From Photobacterium sp. GB-56 (lineage in GTDB: Bacteria; Pseudomonadota; Gammaproteobacteria; Enterobacterales; Vibrionaceae): 64,000 nt of DNA. The stretch spans positions 248,001-312,000 of the forward strand of contig NZ_PYNW01000004.1 in assembly GCF_003026105.1 (NCBI RefSeq), in the 5' to 3' direction. Numbering within the stretch: position 1 is the first letter of the stretch; the number at the start of each line of letters is the position of its first letter. Below, piece after piece: positions 26,887 through 35,799 of this stretch. Both the position numbers and the translations under genes were made by a program. The notes under the pieces are model-generated. The model did no database searches, was not told the DNA's origin, and was given only the letters and a program-made list of their open reading frames with translations.

Positions 26887-27132
26887 ATGGCAATAACAAT
26901 CCGTGATATCGATAAGCATTATTATATGATTGAGTCTCTTAAATCATTAACGAATAGTAATGTTACAACCAAAGCGCTGATAAAAGGTGGCTATTTAGCC
27001 GTAGATTTAGGTCAACAATTAGAAAATGAACGACTAAAAAGAATAAAAGCAGAGAGTGAACTTCAGGAATTAAAGCAAAAGTTTTCATCTTATATAAAAA
27101 GTAAAGAAGAGTTATTAGATGCATTAAAGTAG
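26887..27132 (+). CDS. Small coiled-coil protein of unknown function
   Basis: 81 residues. AAGGAG lies 6 nt before the ATG, and the upstream 80 bp look like a promoter region (TATTATAGAG near 26862). The N-terminal half is a soluble domain (ITIRDIDKHYYMIESLKSLTN); the second half is a predicted coiled coil (QQLENERLKRIKAESELQELKQKFSSYIKSKEELLDALK). No family recognised. It sits alone between the ToxRS-like terminator and a convergent PPC-domain gene. Confidence 0.65.
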   Translation: MAITIRDIDKHYYMIESLKSLTNSNVTTKALIKGGYLAVDLGQQLENERLKRIKAESELQELKQKFSSYIKSKEELLDALK

Positions 27133-27177
27133 ATTTAATAACAAGTTAAACTTATCTTTAACTTGTTATTATTCGCT

Positions 27178-27576
27178 TCACTTTGCACAAATTTTCAGCT
27201 CATCAAATCGTGTTGATTCGTCATACTCTCGGTTAAATGATAAATTTGTATAACTCGCAATACAAACTTCTGCAGTATAAGAAACAATACTTCCATCAAC
27301 AAGATGGCCACCTATTACCTGCCCTTTTTTATCAGCTACCGAAATATGAAGATGGACATGCTGTGGTGTTAATGTTCCTGATAATGTAAGAATTTCCAGA
27401 GGGCCAGAAACCTCTATTGTCTTAGATTCATCAGCCAATCGTATATTCACTTTAGACAAACAACCAATGCCTGAAAGTAAACTTCCTGCTTGGATCTTAT
27501 TGTCTTGTACAAAGTGCAGAATACTCTTTTTAAGATCTTTACCTTGGGTTAATCGAAACGCGTATGGAATAATCAC
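27178..27576 (-). CDS. PPC/DUF296-domain protein
   Basis: 132 residues forming a single PPC (DUF296) domain, with the diagnostic QHVHLHISVADKKGQVIGGHLVDG segment, whose His residues form a metal-like site in crystal structures of bacterial members. Plant proteins with this domain are AT-hook DNA-binding proteins; bacterial single-domain members have no firm function. No AT-hook is present here. The start ATG at 27576 is followed directly by IIPYAFRLTQGKDL, the usual N-terminus. Convergent with the preceding small gene. Confidence 0.87.
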   Translation of the reverse strand: MIIPYAFRLTQGKDLKKSILHFVQDNKIQAGSLLSGIGCLSKVNIRLADESKTIEVSGPLEILTLSGTLTPQHVHLHISVADKKGQVIGGHLVDGSIVSYTAEVCIASYTNLSFNREYDESTRFDELKICAK

Positions 27577-27631
27577 AATTGACTCTTTTAAATAGTAAGT
27601 GTAATGAACGTTTTATTACACTTACTTCCAA

Positions 27632-27937
27632 TTAAGCACGTTTGCCCTTTTTAGTTGAATGAGAGCTATGAGGGAAAACATTACGAATACGTTGTTTTGT
27701 TTTACTTGGAATATCCTTTGAAAAATCAATTTTTGTAGTGAATCGATTTTTATAAACTTTGATATGACCACTAAAAGGTGTTTTATGTGCGATCTCTTTA
27801 CATGCGGTTTGAAAGCCAGTCGGTACACTCCCTTTCGTTTTTATCAGTTCGCCATTTTCAAATTTCAAAACCATAATAGGACGATCTTTAAAGACGATAA
27901 AAATAACAACTACTGCTAAAACAAGTACATATTCCAT
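27632..27937 (-). CDS. DUF3634 family membrane protein
   Basis: 101 residues: N-terminal membrane segment (YVLVLAVVVIFIVF, about 3-16), then a basic domain with KGSVPTGFQTACKEIAHKTPFSGHIKVYKNRFTTKIDFSKDIPSKTKQRIRNVFP and a Lys-rich tail. I recognise it as the DUF3634 family that is conserved in Vibrionaceae; function unknown. AAGGAGTAAG lies just before the ATG. Separated from matP by 52 nt in the same direction, so it may be co-transcribed with matP. Confidence 0.8.
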   Translation of the reverse strand: MEYVLVLAVVVIFIVFKDRPIMVLKFENGELIKTKGSVPTGFQTACKEIAHKTPFSGHIKVYKNRFTTKIDFSKDIPSKTKQRIRNVFPHSSHSTKKGKRA

Positions 27938-27989
27938 TTGCTTACTCCTTAAACGTAACCTTTAAAAGAACAGCAACCACCAAAAAACG

Positions 27990-28454
27990 TTATTTATCAA
28001 AGGATTCAATGTTTAGTAGTTCTGTCAGGTTATTCTTGATATCACTAACCTGTTTGTTAGCTCGCTCTGTTCGGTTACTTTCACTGATCAAATATTCGAT
28101 AGTATCGGATAATGTAGAACCTAACTCTTGCGATTTTTCTGCCAACTTTTCCCAAACACGGAAATCTAAATCGATTGATTTTTTTCGTGTATGTACTTGT
28201 TCTGCATTAAAATGGCGCTTTCTTTTTGCTCGAATCGCTTGTTTTAATTTATTTTCAAGCGCAGGAGACATATTTGAACCGATCCATTCAATCACTTTTG
28301 TTGGTTCGTGTTCAATATCGAAAAGAGCCTCAACAGCAGCTTCTGCTTCACTGCGATCAATAAAGCGTGTAATTGATTCGCCTTCCTTGTGTTTTTTTAC
28401 TAAATAAGCCCATTTCCAACCGGATTCAAGATTTTCAAGCTGCTGATATTTCAT
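27990..28454 (-). CDS. matP: Macrodomain Ter protein MatP
   Basis: 154 residues (E. coli 150). An N-terminal four-helix part (MKYQQLENLESGWKWAYLVKKHKEGESITRFI) precedes a ribbon-helix-helix (HTRKKSIDLDFRVWEKLAEKSQELGSTLSDTIEYLIS, about 105-140) and a C-terminal coiled coil. It binds matS sites, condenses the Ter region and holds sister termini at midcell through ZapB. Two perfect matS sites occur in this window, so the gene is within or at the edge of its own target domain. Divergent from the lon-like gene, as in E. coli (matP-ycbZ). Confidence 0.95.
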   Translation of the reverse strand: MKYQQLENLESGWKWAYLVKKHKEGESITRFIDRSEAEAAVEALFDIEHEPTKVIEWIGSNMSPALENKLKQAIRAKRKRHFNAEQVHTRKKSIDLDFRVWEKLAEKSQELGSTLSDTIEYLISESNRTERANKQVSDIKNNLTELLNIESFDK

Positions 28455-28647
28455 AAAATTACAATTTTCTCATCGTCAACGAAAAACGCGTTACAGTGTA
28501 ACTCTGACATTCTTAAATAACAATCACCTATATAGAATAACCGATTGTTTTTATGAAACATAAATATAGCTCATAAGTTTCTATTATGAGCTCTTTGATT
28601 GTTTTATACTGCTTACCTTTTCACAGTAACAATAGAAAGCTAAATTT

Positions 28648-30381
28648 ATGCATGAAGAATCTTGGCGTACAATGTTTCCTGATTATAGCCAGTACCAAAC
28701 AACTCTAGAACATTATAGTAATCTTGAACCCGCGACAGTTGGTACTCTTCAACCTCGACTATCAGATGCCGTACGCCGCTTCAGCGCGCTTAATTTACAG
28801 CCTCGTATTCTACGTATTACGGCGCCTGATAACACGTTGTATCGTGACTATATTATTGAACTCATAAAAAAATACCAATATCAAAGTAGTAATAATACAT
28901 CTAGCTCACAAACGAGTGAAAATGAGCAACCGATCATCATCGCGGGTGATGATATTACAGCTGAAAAACTATTTGGTGCCGTCTATCCTGCTCTAGAGTC
29001 AAATAGTTTAGCAAAACCAAGCGTTAAGCATGGTTTATTACACCAAGCAAATAATGGATATTTGATTTTATCAATCACCGCCCTTCTCAGTAATCCATCG
29101 TTATGGCCGCGTTTAAAAAGCGTACTAATGGACGGCATGCTAGATTGGGAGGCCGCTAACAAAAAAGTACTATGCCCCTTACCTGCGCCTGAGAAGGTAA
29201 ATGTAAAACTGGTAATCATTGGTGATCGTCATTTAATGGCAGAACTTGATCATGCTGAGCCTGATCTTGCCGCTGGTTTTGCTATGTACGGTGAATTTGA
29301 ACAAGATCTCTTATTAAACGAATCCAATCTTGAAGAGTATCTTCGTTATATAAAGGCGATTATTACTCATCATAAACTGCCAGACTTGGCTGATACGGAC
29401 GCTGTAACTGCACTGCTATGTGCAGGTGCGCGTTATGCTGAAGATCAAACACGCTTACCACTTTGTTTGCTTTGGCACCTAAATCTATTGTCTGAAGCAA
29501 GTATAGAGACAGACGGCAAAGTTTTAACGGCAACGAATATTAAAGCATCACTTCGCGCTAAAGAATATCGTGAGTCTTATTTGCCAGAACGCGCTATTGC
29601 TGATATTCACCATGGCCAAGTCCTGATTGCTAGTGAAGGTAAAGAAGTGGGTCAGGTTAATGGTTTAACCGTGGTTGAAATGCCTGGACACCCAACAGCC
29701 TATGGCGAGCCTGCTCGTATTTCTTGTGTGGTTCACTTTGGTGACGGCGATATTTCTGATGTCGAACGTAAAGTTGAACTGGGCGGAAATATTCACGCGA
29801 AAGGCATGATGATCATGCAAGCGTTTGTTGCAACAGCGCTAGATTTAGATCAAGCCCTGCCTTACTCAGCGTCCATTGTTTTTGAACAGTCATACTCTGA
29901 AGTCGATGGTGACAGTGCCTCTCTTGCAGAACTCTGTGCATTAATGTCTGCATTATCTTCACAGCCTATTAATCAGCAAATAGCGGTAACCGGTGCTGTT
30001 GATCAGTTTGGTCGTGTACAAGCTGTAGGTGGGATTAATGAAAAAATCGAAGGCTTCTATAAAGTGTGTGTTCATCGAGGGTTAACTGGTAATCAGGGTG
30101 TTATATTACCAAAGACTAACTTGAGTAACCTTTGTTTAAATGATGAAGTCATTGAAGCAATAAAAGCGAAGCAGTTCCACATCTGGGCAATAGAGAACGT
30201 TGATGAAGCGATCCCTCTTTTAACGGATAAGCCATTCCGTAGCGAGAATGATGAAGATGAAACGATTTTATCTTTGATTGAAGAAAGAATTGATTATTTC
30301 CACCATGGTGACCTTTCAAATGAGATTGGTCTGTTAAATCGCCTACGTTTACGTATATCTAACTGGTTTGTCCAGAACTGA
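28648..30381 (+). CDS. Lon-like protease (YcbZ/LonH type)
   Basis: 577 residues. The C-terminal Lon protease domain has the Ser/Lys dyad: Ser in DGDSASLAELCALMSALS and Lys in GGINEKIEGFYKVC. The N-terminal half corresponds to a diverged AAA-type region; no intact Walker A is evident, so it is not a standard ATP-driven Lon. E. coli ycbZ lies in the same place between matP and fabA and codes for a 586-residue homologue. The fabA FadR operator overlaps the last codons of this gene. Divergent promoter region shared with matP (193 bp). Confidence 0.88.
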   Translation: MHEESWRTMFPDYSQYQTTLEHYSNLEPATVGTLQPRLSDAVRRFSALNLQPRILRITAPDNTLYRDYIIELIKKYQYQSSNNTSSSQTSENEQPIIIAGDDITAEKLFGAVYPALESNSLAKPSVKHGLLHQANNGYLILSITALLSNPSLWPRLKSVLMDGMLDWEAANKKVLCPLPAPEKVNVKLVIIGDRHLMAELDHAEPDLAAGFAMYGEFEQDLLLNESNLEEYLRYIKAIITHHKLPDLADTDAVTALLCAGARYAEDQTRLPLCLLWHLNLLSEASIETDGKVLTATNIKASLRAKEYRESYLPERAIADIHHGQVLIASEGKEVGQVNGLTVVEMPGHPTAYGEPARISCVVHFGDGDISDVERKVELGGNIHAKGMMIMQAFVATALDLDQALPYSASIVFEQSYSEVDGDSASLAELCALMSALSSQPINQQIAVTGAVDQFGRVQAVGGINEKIEGFYKVCVHRGLTGNQGVILPKTNLSNLCLNDEVIEAIKAKQFHIWAIENVDEAIPLLTDKPFRSENDEDETILSLIEERIDYFHHGDLSNEIGLLNRLRLRISNWFVQN

Positions 30382-30396
30382 TCCGAGTTGTTTAGC
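30376..30396 (+). promoter_or_regulatory. FadR operator of fabA
   Basis: AACTGATCCGAGTTGTTTAGC closely follows the E. coli fabA FadR site (AACTGATCGGACTTGTTCAGC as I recall it) at 18 of 21 positions. FadR without acyl-CoA activates fabA. The site overlaps the stop codon of the lon-like gene and touches the FabR palindrome, the same order as in E. coli. Confidence 0.8.
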
Positions 30397-30414
30397 TTAC
30401 ACGTGTAAGCTAAA
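30391..30414. promoter_or_regulatory. FabR operator of fabA
   Basis: Perfect 24-bp palindrome; its 18-bp core AGCTTACACGTGTAAGCT matches the FabR site type (AGC..ACACGTGT..GCT) that represses fabA and fabB when unsaturated acyl chains are plentiful. Centre lies about 48 bp before the fabA ATG. Confidence 0.82.
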
Positions 30415-30449
30415 TTGCTCCCATACATTTGAAGGAGTAATTGATTCTA

Positions 30450-30965
30450 ATGACACGCCAGCATTCTTATACACACGAAGAACTTGTCGCTTGTGGCAAC
30501 AGCGAACTATACGGTCCTGACTTCCCATCATTACCATCAGATAACATGCTAATGATTGACCGTATCGTAAATATCACCGATAAAGATGGTGATCACGGCA
30601 AAGGTTTTATTGTCGCCGAATTAGATATCAATCCTGACTTATGGTTTTTTAACTGTCACTTTAAAGGTGATCCTGTAATGCCTGGTTGCCTTGGTCTTGA
30701 TGCAATGTGGCAACTAGTAGGCTTCTTCCTTGGTTGGTCTGGCGGTGAAGGCAAAGGTCGAGCACTGGGTGTGGGTGAAGTTAAATTTACAGGTCAAATT
30801 CTCCCGACAGCCAAAAAAGTAACTTATGAAATTCAGTTTAAGCGTGTTATCAACCGTAAGCTAATCATGGGTGTTGCTGATGGCCGTGTACTGGTAGACG
30901 GTAAAGAAATCTACGTTGCTAAAGATTTAAAAGTGGGTCTTTTTAAAGATACTGACAATTTCTAA
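30450..30965 (+). CDS. fabA: 3-hydroxydecanoyl-ACP dehydratase/isomerase FabA
   Basis: 171 residues. Catalytic His70 ([15 protein letters not shown]) and Asp84 ([10 protein letters not shown]) are at exactly the E. coli positions. It dehydrates 3-hydroxyacyl-ACP and isomerises trans-2- to cis-3-decenoyl-ACP, the branch point to unsaturated fatty acids. ATG 30450 is chosen over an in-frame TTG at 30441 because the TTG would be only 3 nt from GAAGGAG. Control by FadR (activation) and FabR (repression) is readable directly upstream. Unsaturation is important for a cold-living or deep-sea bacterium, but no special feature of this copy was seen. Confidence 0.97.
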   Translation: MTRQHSYTHEELVACGNSELYGPDFPSLPSDNMLMIDRIVNITDKDGDHGKGFIVAELDINPDLWFFNCHFKGDPVMPGCLGLDAMWQLVGFFLGWSGGEGKGRALGVGEVKFTGQILPTAKKVTYEIQFKRVINRKLIMGVADGRVLVDGKEIYVAKDLKVGLFKDTDNF

Positions 30966-30989
30966 TCAGTGTGGCGAATCTAAATACTC

Positions 30990-31023
30990 AGCCCTGAGGC
31001 ATTTATGTCTCGGGGCTTTTTTT
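30990..31023 (+). terminator. fabA terminator
   Basis: Stem AGCCCTGAG / CTCGGGGCT with a short loop, followed by a run of seven T residues. Confidence 0.92.
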
Positions 31024-31225
31024 ATCCACCAGCATAATAACCTTGTATCTCTTCTACGTACTTATCCGTTACATGACTCTGACAAATCAACGAATTAAAA
31101 ATAATAACACTCTTTAGTTTGCAATCACAAAAACAAGAAAATATCCATTAATACTCATTTGATTGCAGTCTCTGTAATGTGTCTTAAGTAGATAAATCAA
31201 GAATGCTATCATTTCTTATTATGCA

Positions 31226-31252
31226 TAAAAAAGCCCCTTCTCCTAAGGGGCT
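31226..31252 (-). terminator. rmf terminator
   Basis: On the minus strand: AGCCCCTTAGGAGAAGGGGCT hairpin followed by TTTTTT. The 31024-31225 gap between the two terminators holds nothing recognisable. Confidence 0.9.
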
Positions 31253-31282
31253 GCAGAATAGGGTTAACCATGAGGGAGGTTA

Positions 31283-31456
31283 TTATTTGTAGAGACCTTG
31301 TTGTAACTCTTCTCTAGCGTCTCGCCAACCACCTAGCCAGTTAGTACGGGCATCTGTACCTTGGTACGGACATGCATCTGTAGAACGGCCATTTAATCCG
31401 GCTTGATAACCTCGAGCCTGCGCACGTTCTAAACGATCCCGCTTTTGTCTCTTCAT
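31283..31456 (-). CDS. rmf: Ribosome modulation factor RMF
   Basis: 57 residues (MKRQKRDRLERARARGYQAG ... CPYQGT ... WLGGWRDAREELQ), clearly RMF (55 residues in E. coli). It binds the 30S subunit in stationary phase and joins 70S ribosomes into inactive 100S dimers. GAGG lies about 6 nt before the ATG at 31456. The fabA-rmf convergent arrangement is the same as in enterobacteria. Monocistronic, with its own terminator. Likely driven by a growth-phase promoter (TAATATAC near 31480), though this is only a motif guess. Confidence 0.96.
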   Translation of the reverse strand: MKRQKRDRLERAQARGYQAGLNGRSTDACPYQGTDARTNWLGGWRDAREELQQGLYK

Positions 31457-31576
31457 AGTTCGGTCCTCATCCTTATCTGTATATTACTTTTCATTATCAT
31501 TACATAATGATGGAGTTTTTATGTCTCCACTTATAAAAATGGGTTATTTCGAACAATTTATCAAATTTAAAAACGA

Positions 31577-31603
31577 AACAAGCCCACAAAATGTGAGCTT
31601 GTT
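31577..31603 (-). terminator. Terminator of the uup-DUF3466 transcript
   Basis: On the minus strand: AACAAGCTCAC / GTGGGCTTGTT (one G-T pair), followed by TTCGTTTT; 25 nt after the DUF3466 stop. Confidence 0.8.
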
Positions 31604-31628
31604 GGTATAACATAATTTATTTTAAAAA

Positions 31629-33608
31629 TTACTTACGGCGTCTGAAACCAATAAAGCCTAACGCTGTCAAAGCCAAAATGCCAAGCGATCCACCAGAACG
31701 TTTTACTGGCTCCTCGTCTTCTGTTTTACGAACAATAATATCTTTATCCGTCGCATTTGCCTTAGGAACAAGCTTAATCGCAACCTGCTTTTCAGTCACA
31801 GAACACTGCGCTTCTTTAGTTAAGTTTTGATAACCACCAGCACAGTAATTTGCTGTTGCTGAAATAACACCTGCGTCGTTAATATCGGTTGCAGAAATAA
31901 TACGGTAAGAGTTTGCAACCGTATTCGCTGCACCGCCATCATTGGTTAAGTCATCTAGCATCCATACACTACCAGCCTTTAGAGGCCCTTGCGCTGTAGA
32001 GCCTGCAATGTAGGTAAATGCACGATGACGACGCTCAGAGCCATCAATTTGATTCTTCGTTTCTGAATCAACCCAACCTACAACCTGATCATTATCATTA
32101 ATTGCTGTTGCATCACCATTTGAACCACGGAAGAATAATGGGCTTATAGATGTATCAAGGAACTTAGTCTGGTTCGTTGCTTTATCAAAGATAAACATTT
32201 TTTGTGGAATCGAACGGTTTTCAGCATTATGACTCTTTGCAATACCAACAACTTTAAAGCTCGAGTTGATGTCGTTAGCCATTGTGTATTGATAATTACG
32301 ATCATCGCCAGTTGAAATATTTAAGCCAGGAACAAAAGTTTGTGTCCATTTCGTTAAATCAGCACTAGGTTCAAAGTATGCGGCTTGCATAACATAAGAA
32401 TCATTACTATTGGTATCGCGAGATGCATAGCCTACAGCAACAGGAGCGTTATTGACCATAGCAACCGCATTAGCAGATGCTTGTGAAGAAACATCATCAT
32501 GATCAGGGTCAACAGCTGCTAAATTTGAACTAATAACACCTGATTTAACAAGATTACCTGTATTATCAACAACCCAGAAAGCAGCTGCATTAGCAAAAGT
32601 ACTAAACTGGCACTCAAACGTACTGTACAGATTAGAAGGATTATTCACACATTTAGCGAAGGTATCTTTGTTGAAACCTAAACCTATATTAATGTTATCT
32701 GTATTTGGCACTCGCGAATCAAGATTTTGAGTAAATGTTTGACCAAAAGAAGATGAACCCACAACTAACAAATTACCGTCAGTCGTTTCTACTGCCCCAT
32801 TCGCTGTCGTCTGCCCCATATTTTTAACAAATGCATCGCCCGATACAGGCGCTAATAATGATACTGGGGTACCATCATTATTTACAAAACCACGTTTAGC
32901 AAAAGCACGAGGATTCACCGAACCATTCTTAAATACGGCTGAAGTTGACGTACCAAAACTGTAATTACCCACGATACCTTCAAGAACGGCATCAGTTGTA
33001 TTTTCTTGAATACTTCCTAAGCCAGTTTCAGAGTATGCGCTAGCATCATCGGCTTTAGTTGTTACAGCTGCCCCATTTTTAAGTGCAAGAGCATTTGAAT
33101 GGTAACCATTTAACCATGTCTGTTGAATATGTTGTAGACCACCTAAACCTTGACCGTCTTGAACATCATCAATATTGTAGTCATAACCGTAATACTCATT
33201 ATCAGCCCAAACATTACAGATGTTGTAGCCTAAGTTATCACGACAGTAACTATATAACCCATTCCAATCATCAATGAACTGACGATTCTCATTATATGCT
33301 GTGGTATCAGATAACGGCGTACCTTGAGTACCACGTCGAACGGTTCCCGCAACATCATATGAATCAGCATTACAGTTGTTACCTGTAAAGCAATTGTCGC
33401 CTTCAGCAGATGGTTTAATACCCGTAGTAAAAGCTGAAACAGGTGTACTATCTGCATTTGCCTGTGCACTCGGGAAATATGCTTGAGCTGCAAGTTGATC
33501 TGATCCTGCAGTTGAAACAGGGACAATATCATAAACAGCAGCGCTAGCTTGAGAGGCACCAGCAACGAGGATTGCAAGTGTTGATAGTTTTAACATCTTA
33601 TGTGGCAT
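31629..33608 (-). CDS. DUF3466 family surface/secreted protein with GlyGly-CTERM-like tail
   Basis: 659 residues. Signal peptide MPHKMLKLSTLAILVAGASQASA; a long beta-rich extracellular part with repeated 'IND..QVVGW' and 'ATDINDAGVISATA' segments typical of DUF3466. The C-terminus SGGSLGILALTALGFIGFRRRK has a Gly-rich motif, a hydrophobic helix and an Arg cluster, as in GlyGly-CTERM proteins processed by rhombosortase in type II-secreting vibrios. ATG 33608 is chosen because AAGGAA lies 6 nt before it and the signal peptide follows; it overlaps the uup stop as TAATG, so the two genes are coupled. Function unknown. Confidence 0.85.
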   Translation of the reverse strand: MPHKMLKLSTLAILVAGASQASAAVYDIVPVSTAGSDQLAAQAYFPSAQANADSTPVSAFTTGIKPSAEGDNCFTGNNCNADSYDVAGTVRRGTQGTPLSDTTAYNENRQFIDDWNGLYSYCRDNLGYNICNVWADNEYYGYDYNIDDVQDGQGLGGLQHIQQTWLNGYHSNALALKNGAAVTTKADDASAYSETGLGSIQENTTDAVLEGIVGNYSFGTSTSAVFKNGSVNPRAFAKRGFVNNDGTPVSLLAPVSGDAFVKNMGQTTANGAVETTDGNLLVVGSSSFGQTFTQNLDSRVPNTDNINIGLGFNKDTFAKCVNNPSNLYSTFECQFSTFANAAAFWVVDNTGNLVKSGVISSNLAAVDPDHDDVSSQASANAVAMVNNAPVAVGYASRDTNSNDSYVMQAAYFEPSADLTKWTQTFVPGLNISTGDDRNYQYTMANDINSSFKVVGIAKSHNAENRSIPQKMFIFDKATNQTKFLDTSISPLFFRGSNGDATAINDNDQVVGWVDSETKNQIDGSERRHRAFTYIAGSTAQGPLKAGSVWMLDDLTNDGGAANTVANSYRIISATDINDAGVISATANYCAGGYQNLTKEAQCSVTEKQVAIKLVPKANATDKDIIVRKTEDEEPVKRSGGSLGILALTALGFIGFRRRK

Positions 33609-35542
33609 TAGGATTCCTTTTGCATCGCTTCCAATTCTTCCCATCGTTCAAAGGCAACTTCAAACTCTTCTTCAAGCTTAGCTAAACCTGTAAGGATGGC
33701 TTGTGTGTCATTTTTCGGATCGGAGAAAAATGCAGGATCATTAATTTGTTCCTGAATTTTCGCGATTTCATTTTCCAAGTCTTCAATTTTTTGCGGCAAG
33801 CCAGCTAACTCATGTTGAAGAGTAAAAGATAGCTTCTTACCTGCGCGTTTAGGTGTAACATCTTTTTGCTTTTGTTCTTGAGCAGCTTTCTTGCTCTTCT
33901 CTAATTCGATTTTTGCAGCCTGCTCTCTTGCTTGATTGGCATAAGAATTCGCACGCTGAGATTGTGCATCATGGTAACCGCCAACGTATTCGTTAACAAC
34001 GCCCTCACCTTCAAAAATCCAGCTTGTAGTCACAGTATTATCAACGAATTGACGATCGTGACTCACTAAAAGTAACGTACCTTGATAATTGGCAAGTATA
34101 TCTTCTAAAAGTTCCAATGTTTCGATATCTAAATCGTTCGTTGGTTCATCAAGAACCAGCAAATTATTTGGTTTTAGGAACAATTTCGCCAACAATAGTC
34201 GGTTCTTCTCACCACCAGACAGCGCTTTAACTGGCGTACGAGCACGACGAGGGTGAAATAGGAAATCTTGTAAATAACCTAGCGCATGACGAGTTTTACC
34301 GTTAATTGTCACTTCTTGCTTACCATCAGCAAGGTTATCCATTACGGTTTTCTCTGGATCGAGAATTTCACGGTACTGGTCAAAATAAGCCACTTCTAGC
34401 TTAGTACCACAGTGGAAGTCACCCTCAGTTGCTTGCAGTTTATCCAGCATCAGTTTAATTAAGGTACTCTTACCACAACCATTAGGACCAATTAAGGCAA
34501 TACGATCGCCACGCATAACATTAAAGCTGAAATCTTTAACGATTTGCTTATCGCCATAGCTATAACCGATATTCTTCGCTTCAAAGACAATCTTACCTGA
34601 ACGGTTCGCGTCTTGTAGCTGCATATCCGCTTTACCTACAACATCACGACGCTCTGCACGTTCATTGCGCAATGCTTTAAGTGCACGAACACGACCTTCG
34701 TTACGAGTACGACGCGCTTTAATACCTTGCCTTATCCACACTTCTTCTTGTGCTAGTTTTTTGTCAAATAATGCGTTTTGTTCTTCTTCTACACGCAATA
34801 ACTCAACTTTTGCCTCTAGGTAACCTTCATAGTCACCAGGGAAAGACACTAATTGGCCACGATCTAAATCAACGATACGAGTCGCCATAGAACGAATAAA
34901 TGCACGGTCGTGCGAAATAAAGATAATTGAACCACGGAAGTCTTTTAGAAAACCTTCTAACCATTCAATCGTTGTTACATCAAGGTGGTTTGTTGGCTCA
35001 TCAAGTAACAAAATATCAGGATCACACACTAGCGCACGAGCAAGTGCTGCTTTACGTTGCCAACCACCAGACAAATCAGTAAGAAGTGTATTCGGTTCAA
35101 GCTTCAAGCTTTCAAGTACTGCTGCAATACGCGTATCTAACTGCCAACCGTTATGGTGATCAACTTGCTCCTGAATACGCGATAGTTTATTAATGTTTGC
35201 TTCACTAGGATCGGCGGTGACAAGGTCCAATTGGTGATGGTACTCACGCAGAACACGACCTGCATCAGCAAGACCTTCCGCTACATAATCAAATACAGAC
35301 CCTTCCGCATTACGCGGTGGATCTTGCTCTAAACGAGAAACCACCAGCTCATTTTGACGTTGAATACTACCGTCATCGAGTAATACGTCACCAGCAATCA
35401 CTTTCATTAATGTTGATTTACCAGCGCCGTTACGGCCAACAAGACAAACACGCTCATGTGGCTGAAGAAGAAATTCTGCTTTATCGAGTAAAGCATGATC
35501 GCCATACGCTAGTTGAGCGTTACTAATTTTTATAAGTGCCAT
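33608..35542 (-). CDS. uup: ABC-F ATPase Uup
   Basis: 644 residues, no membrane segment. Two ABC domains: Walker A GRNGAGKST (about 35-43) and GPNGCGKST (about 350), signatures LSGGWQRKAALARAL and LSGGEKNRLLLAKLF, Walker B LLLDEPTNHLD and LVLDEPTNDLD. The linker between the domains and a C-terminal coiled coil (KIEDLENEIAKIQEQI) are typical. Uup is a cytoplasmic ATPase affecting ribosome function, and its loss raises precise transposon excision in E. coli. The stop overlaps the DUF3466 start by one base. Same rlmKL-uup order as in E. coli with an added glutaredoxin-like gene. Confidence 0.95.
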   Translation of the reverse strand: MALIKISNAQLAYGDHALLDKAEFLLQPHERVCLVGRNGAGKSTLMKVIAGDVLLDDGSIQRQNELVVSRLEQDPPRNAEGSVFDYVAEGLADAGRVLREYHHQLDLVTADPSEANINKLSRIQEQVDHHNGWQLDTRIAAVLESLKLEPNTLLTDLSGGWQRKAALARALVCDPDILLLDEPTNHLDVTTIEWLEGFLKDFRGSIIFISHDRAFIRSMATRIVDLDRGQLVSFPGDYEGYLEAKVELLRVEEEQNALFDKKLAQEEVWIRQGIKARRTRNEGRVRALKALRNERAERRDVVGKADMQLQDANRSGKIVFEAKNIGYSYGDKQIVKDFSFNVMRGDRIALIGPNGCGKSTLIKLMLDKLQATEGDFHCGTKLEVAYFDQYREILDPEKTVMDNLADGKQEVTINGKTRHALGYLQDFLFHPRRARTPVKALSGGEKNRLLLAKLFLKPNNLLVLDEPTNDLDIETLELLEDILANYQGTLLLVSHDRQFVDNTVTTSWIFEGEGVVNEYVGGYHDAQSQRANSYANQAREQAAKIELEKSKKAAQEQKQKDVTPKRAGKKLSFTLQHELAGLPQKIEDLENEIAKIQEQINDPAFFSDPKNDTQAILTGLAKLEEEFEVAFERWEELEAMQKES

Positions 35543-35547
35543 CGTAA

Positions 35548-35799
35548 TTAACCAAGCTTATTTGTTATTAACCATGTTTTTAATGAATCTGTATCAAAGG
35601 GCCAGCCCAATTCAGGAACATTACGATCATGATTTTGAATAGAGAGTACAGGTATAGTTACACCGTAACGAGAAAACAGTGCGTCATCAAATGCGATATC
35701 AACAATATCAACTTTATCTTTAAGTCCAACCTCTACGAGCAGACGGTATGCCTGCTCGCAAAGGTGGCAGCCTTCCGTGCTATAAAGTGTGATTAACAC
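35548..35799 (-). CDS. Glutaredoxin-like (DUF836) thiol protein
   Basis: 83 residues from a GTG at 35799 ([25 protein letters not shown]). Single thioredoxin-fold domain with a CHLC redox motif near the N-terminus and cis-Pro (TIPVLSI). The frame is open up to an ATG at 35826, but the GTG has AAGGAAG well placed and gives a natural fold start; it overlaps the rlmKL stop by 7 nt (GTGTTAA). Probably reduces or glutathionylates a protein partner; no target known. Five nt before uup, so rlmKL, this gene, uup and DUF3466 form one operon. Confidence 0.8.
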   Translation of the reverse strand: MLITLYSTEGCHLCEQAYRLLVEVGLKDKVDIVDIAFDDALFSRYGVTIPVLSIQNHDRNVPELGWPFDTDSLKTWLITNKLG

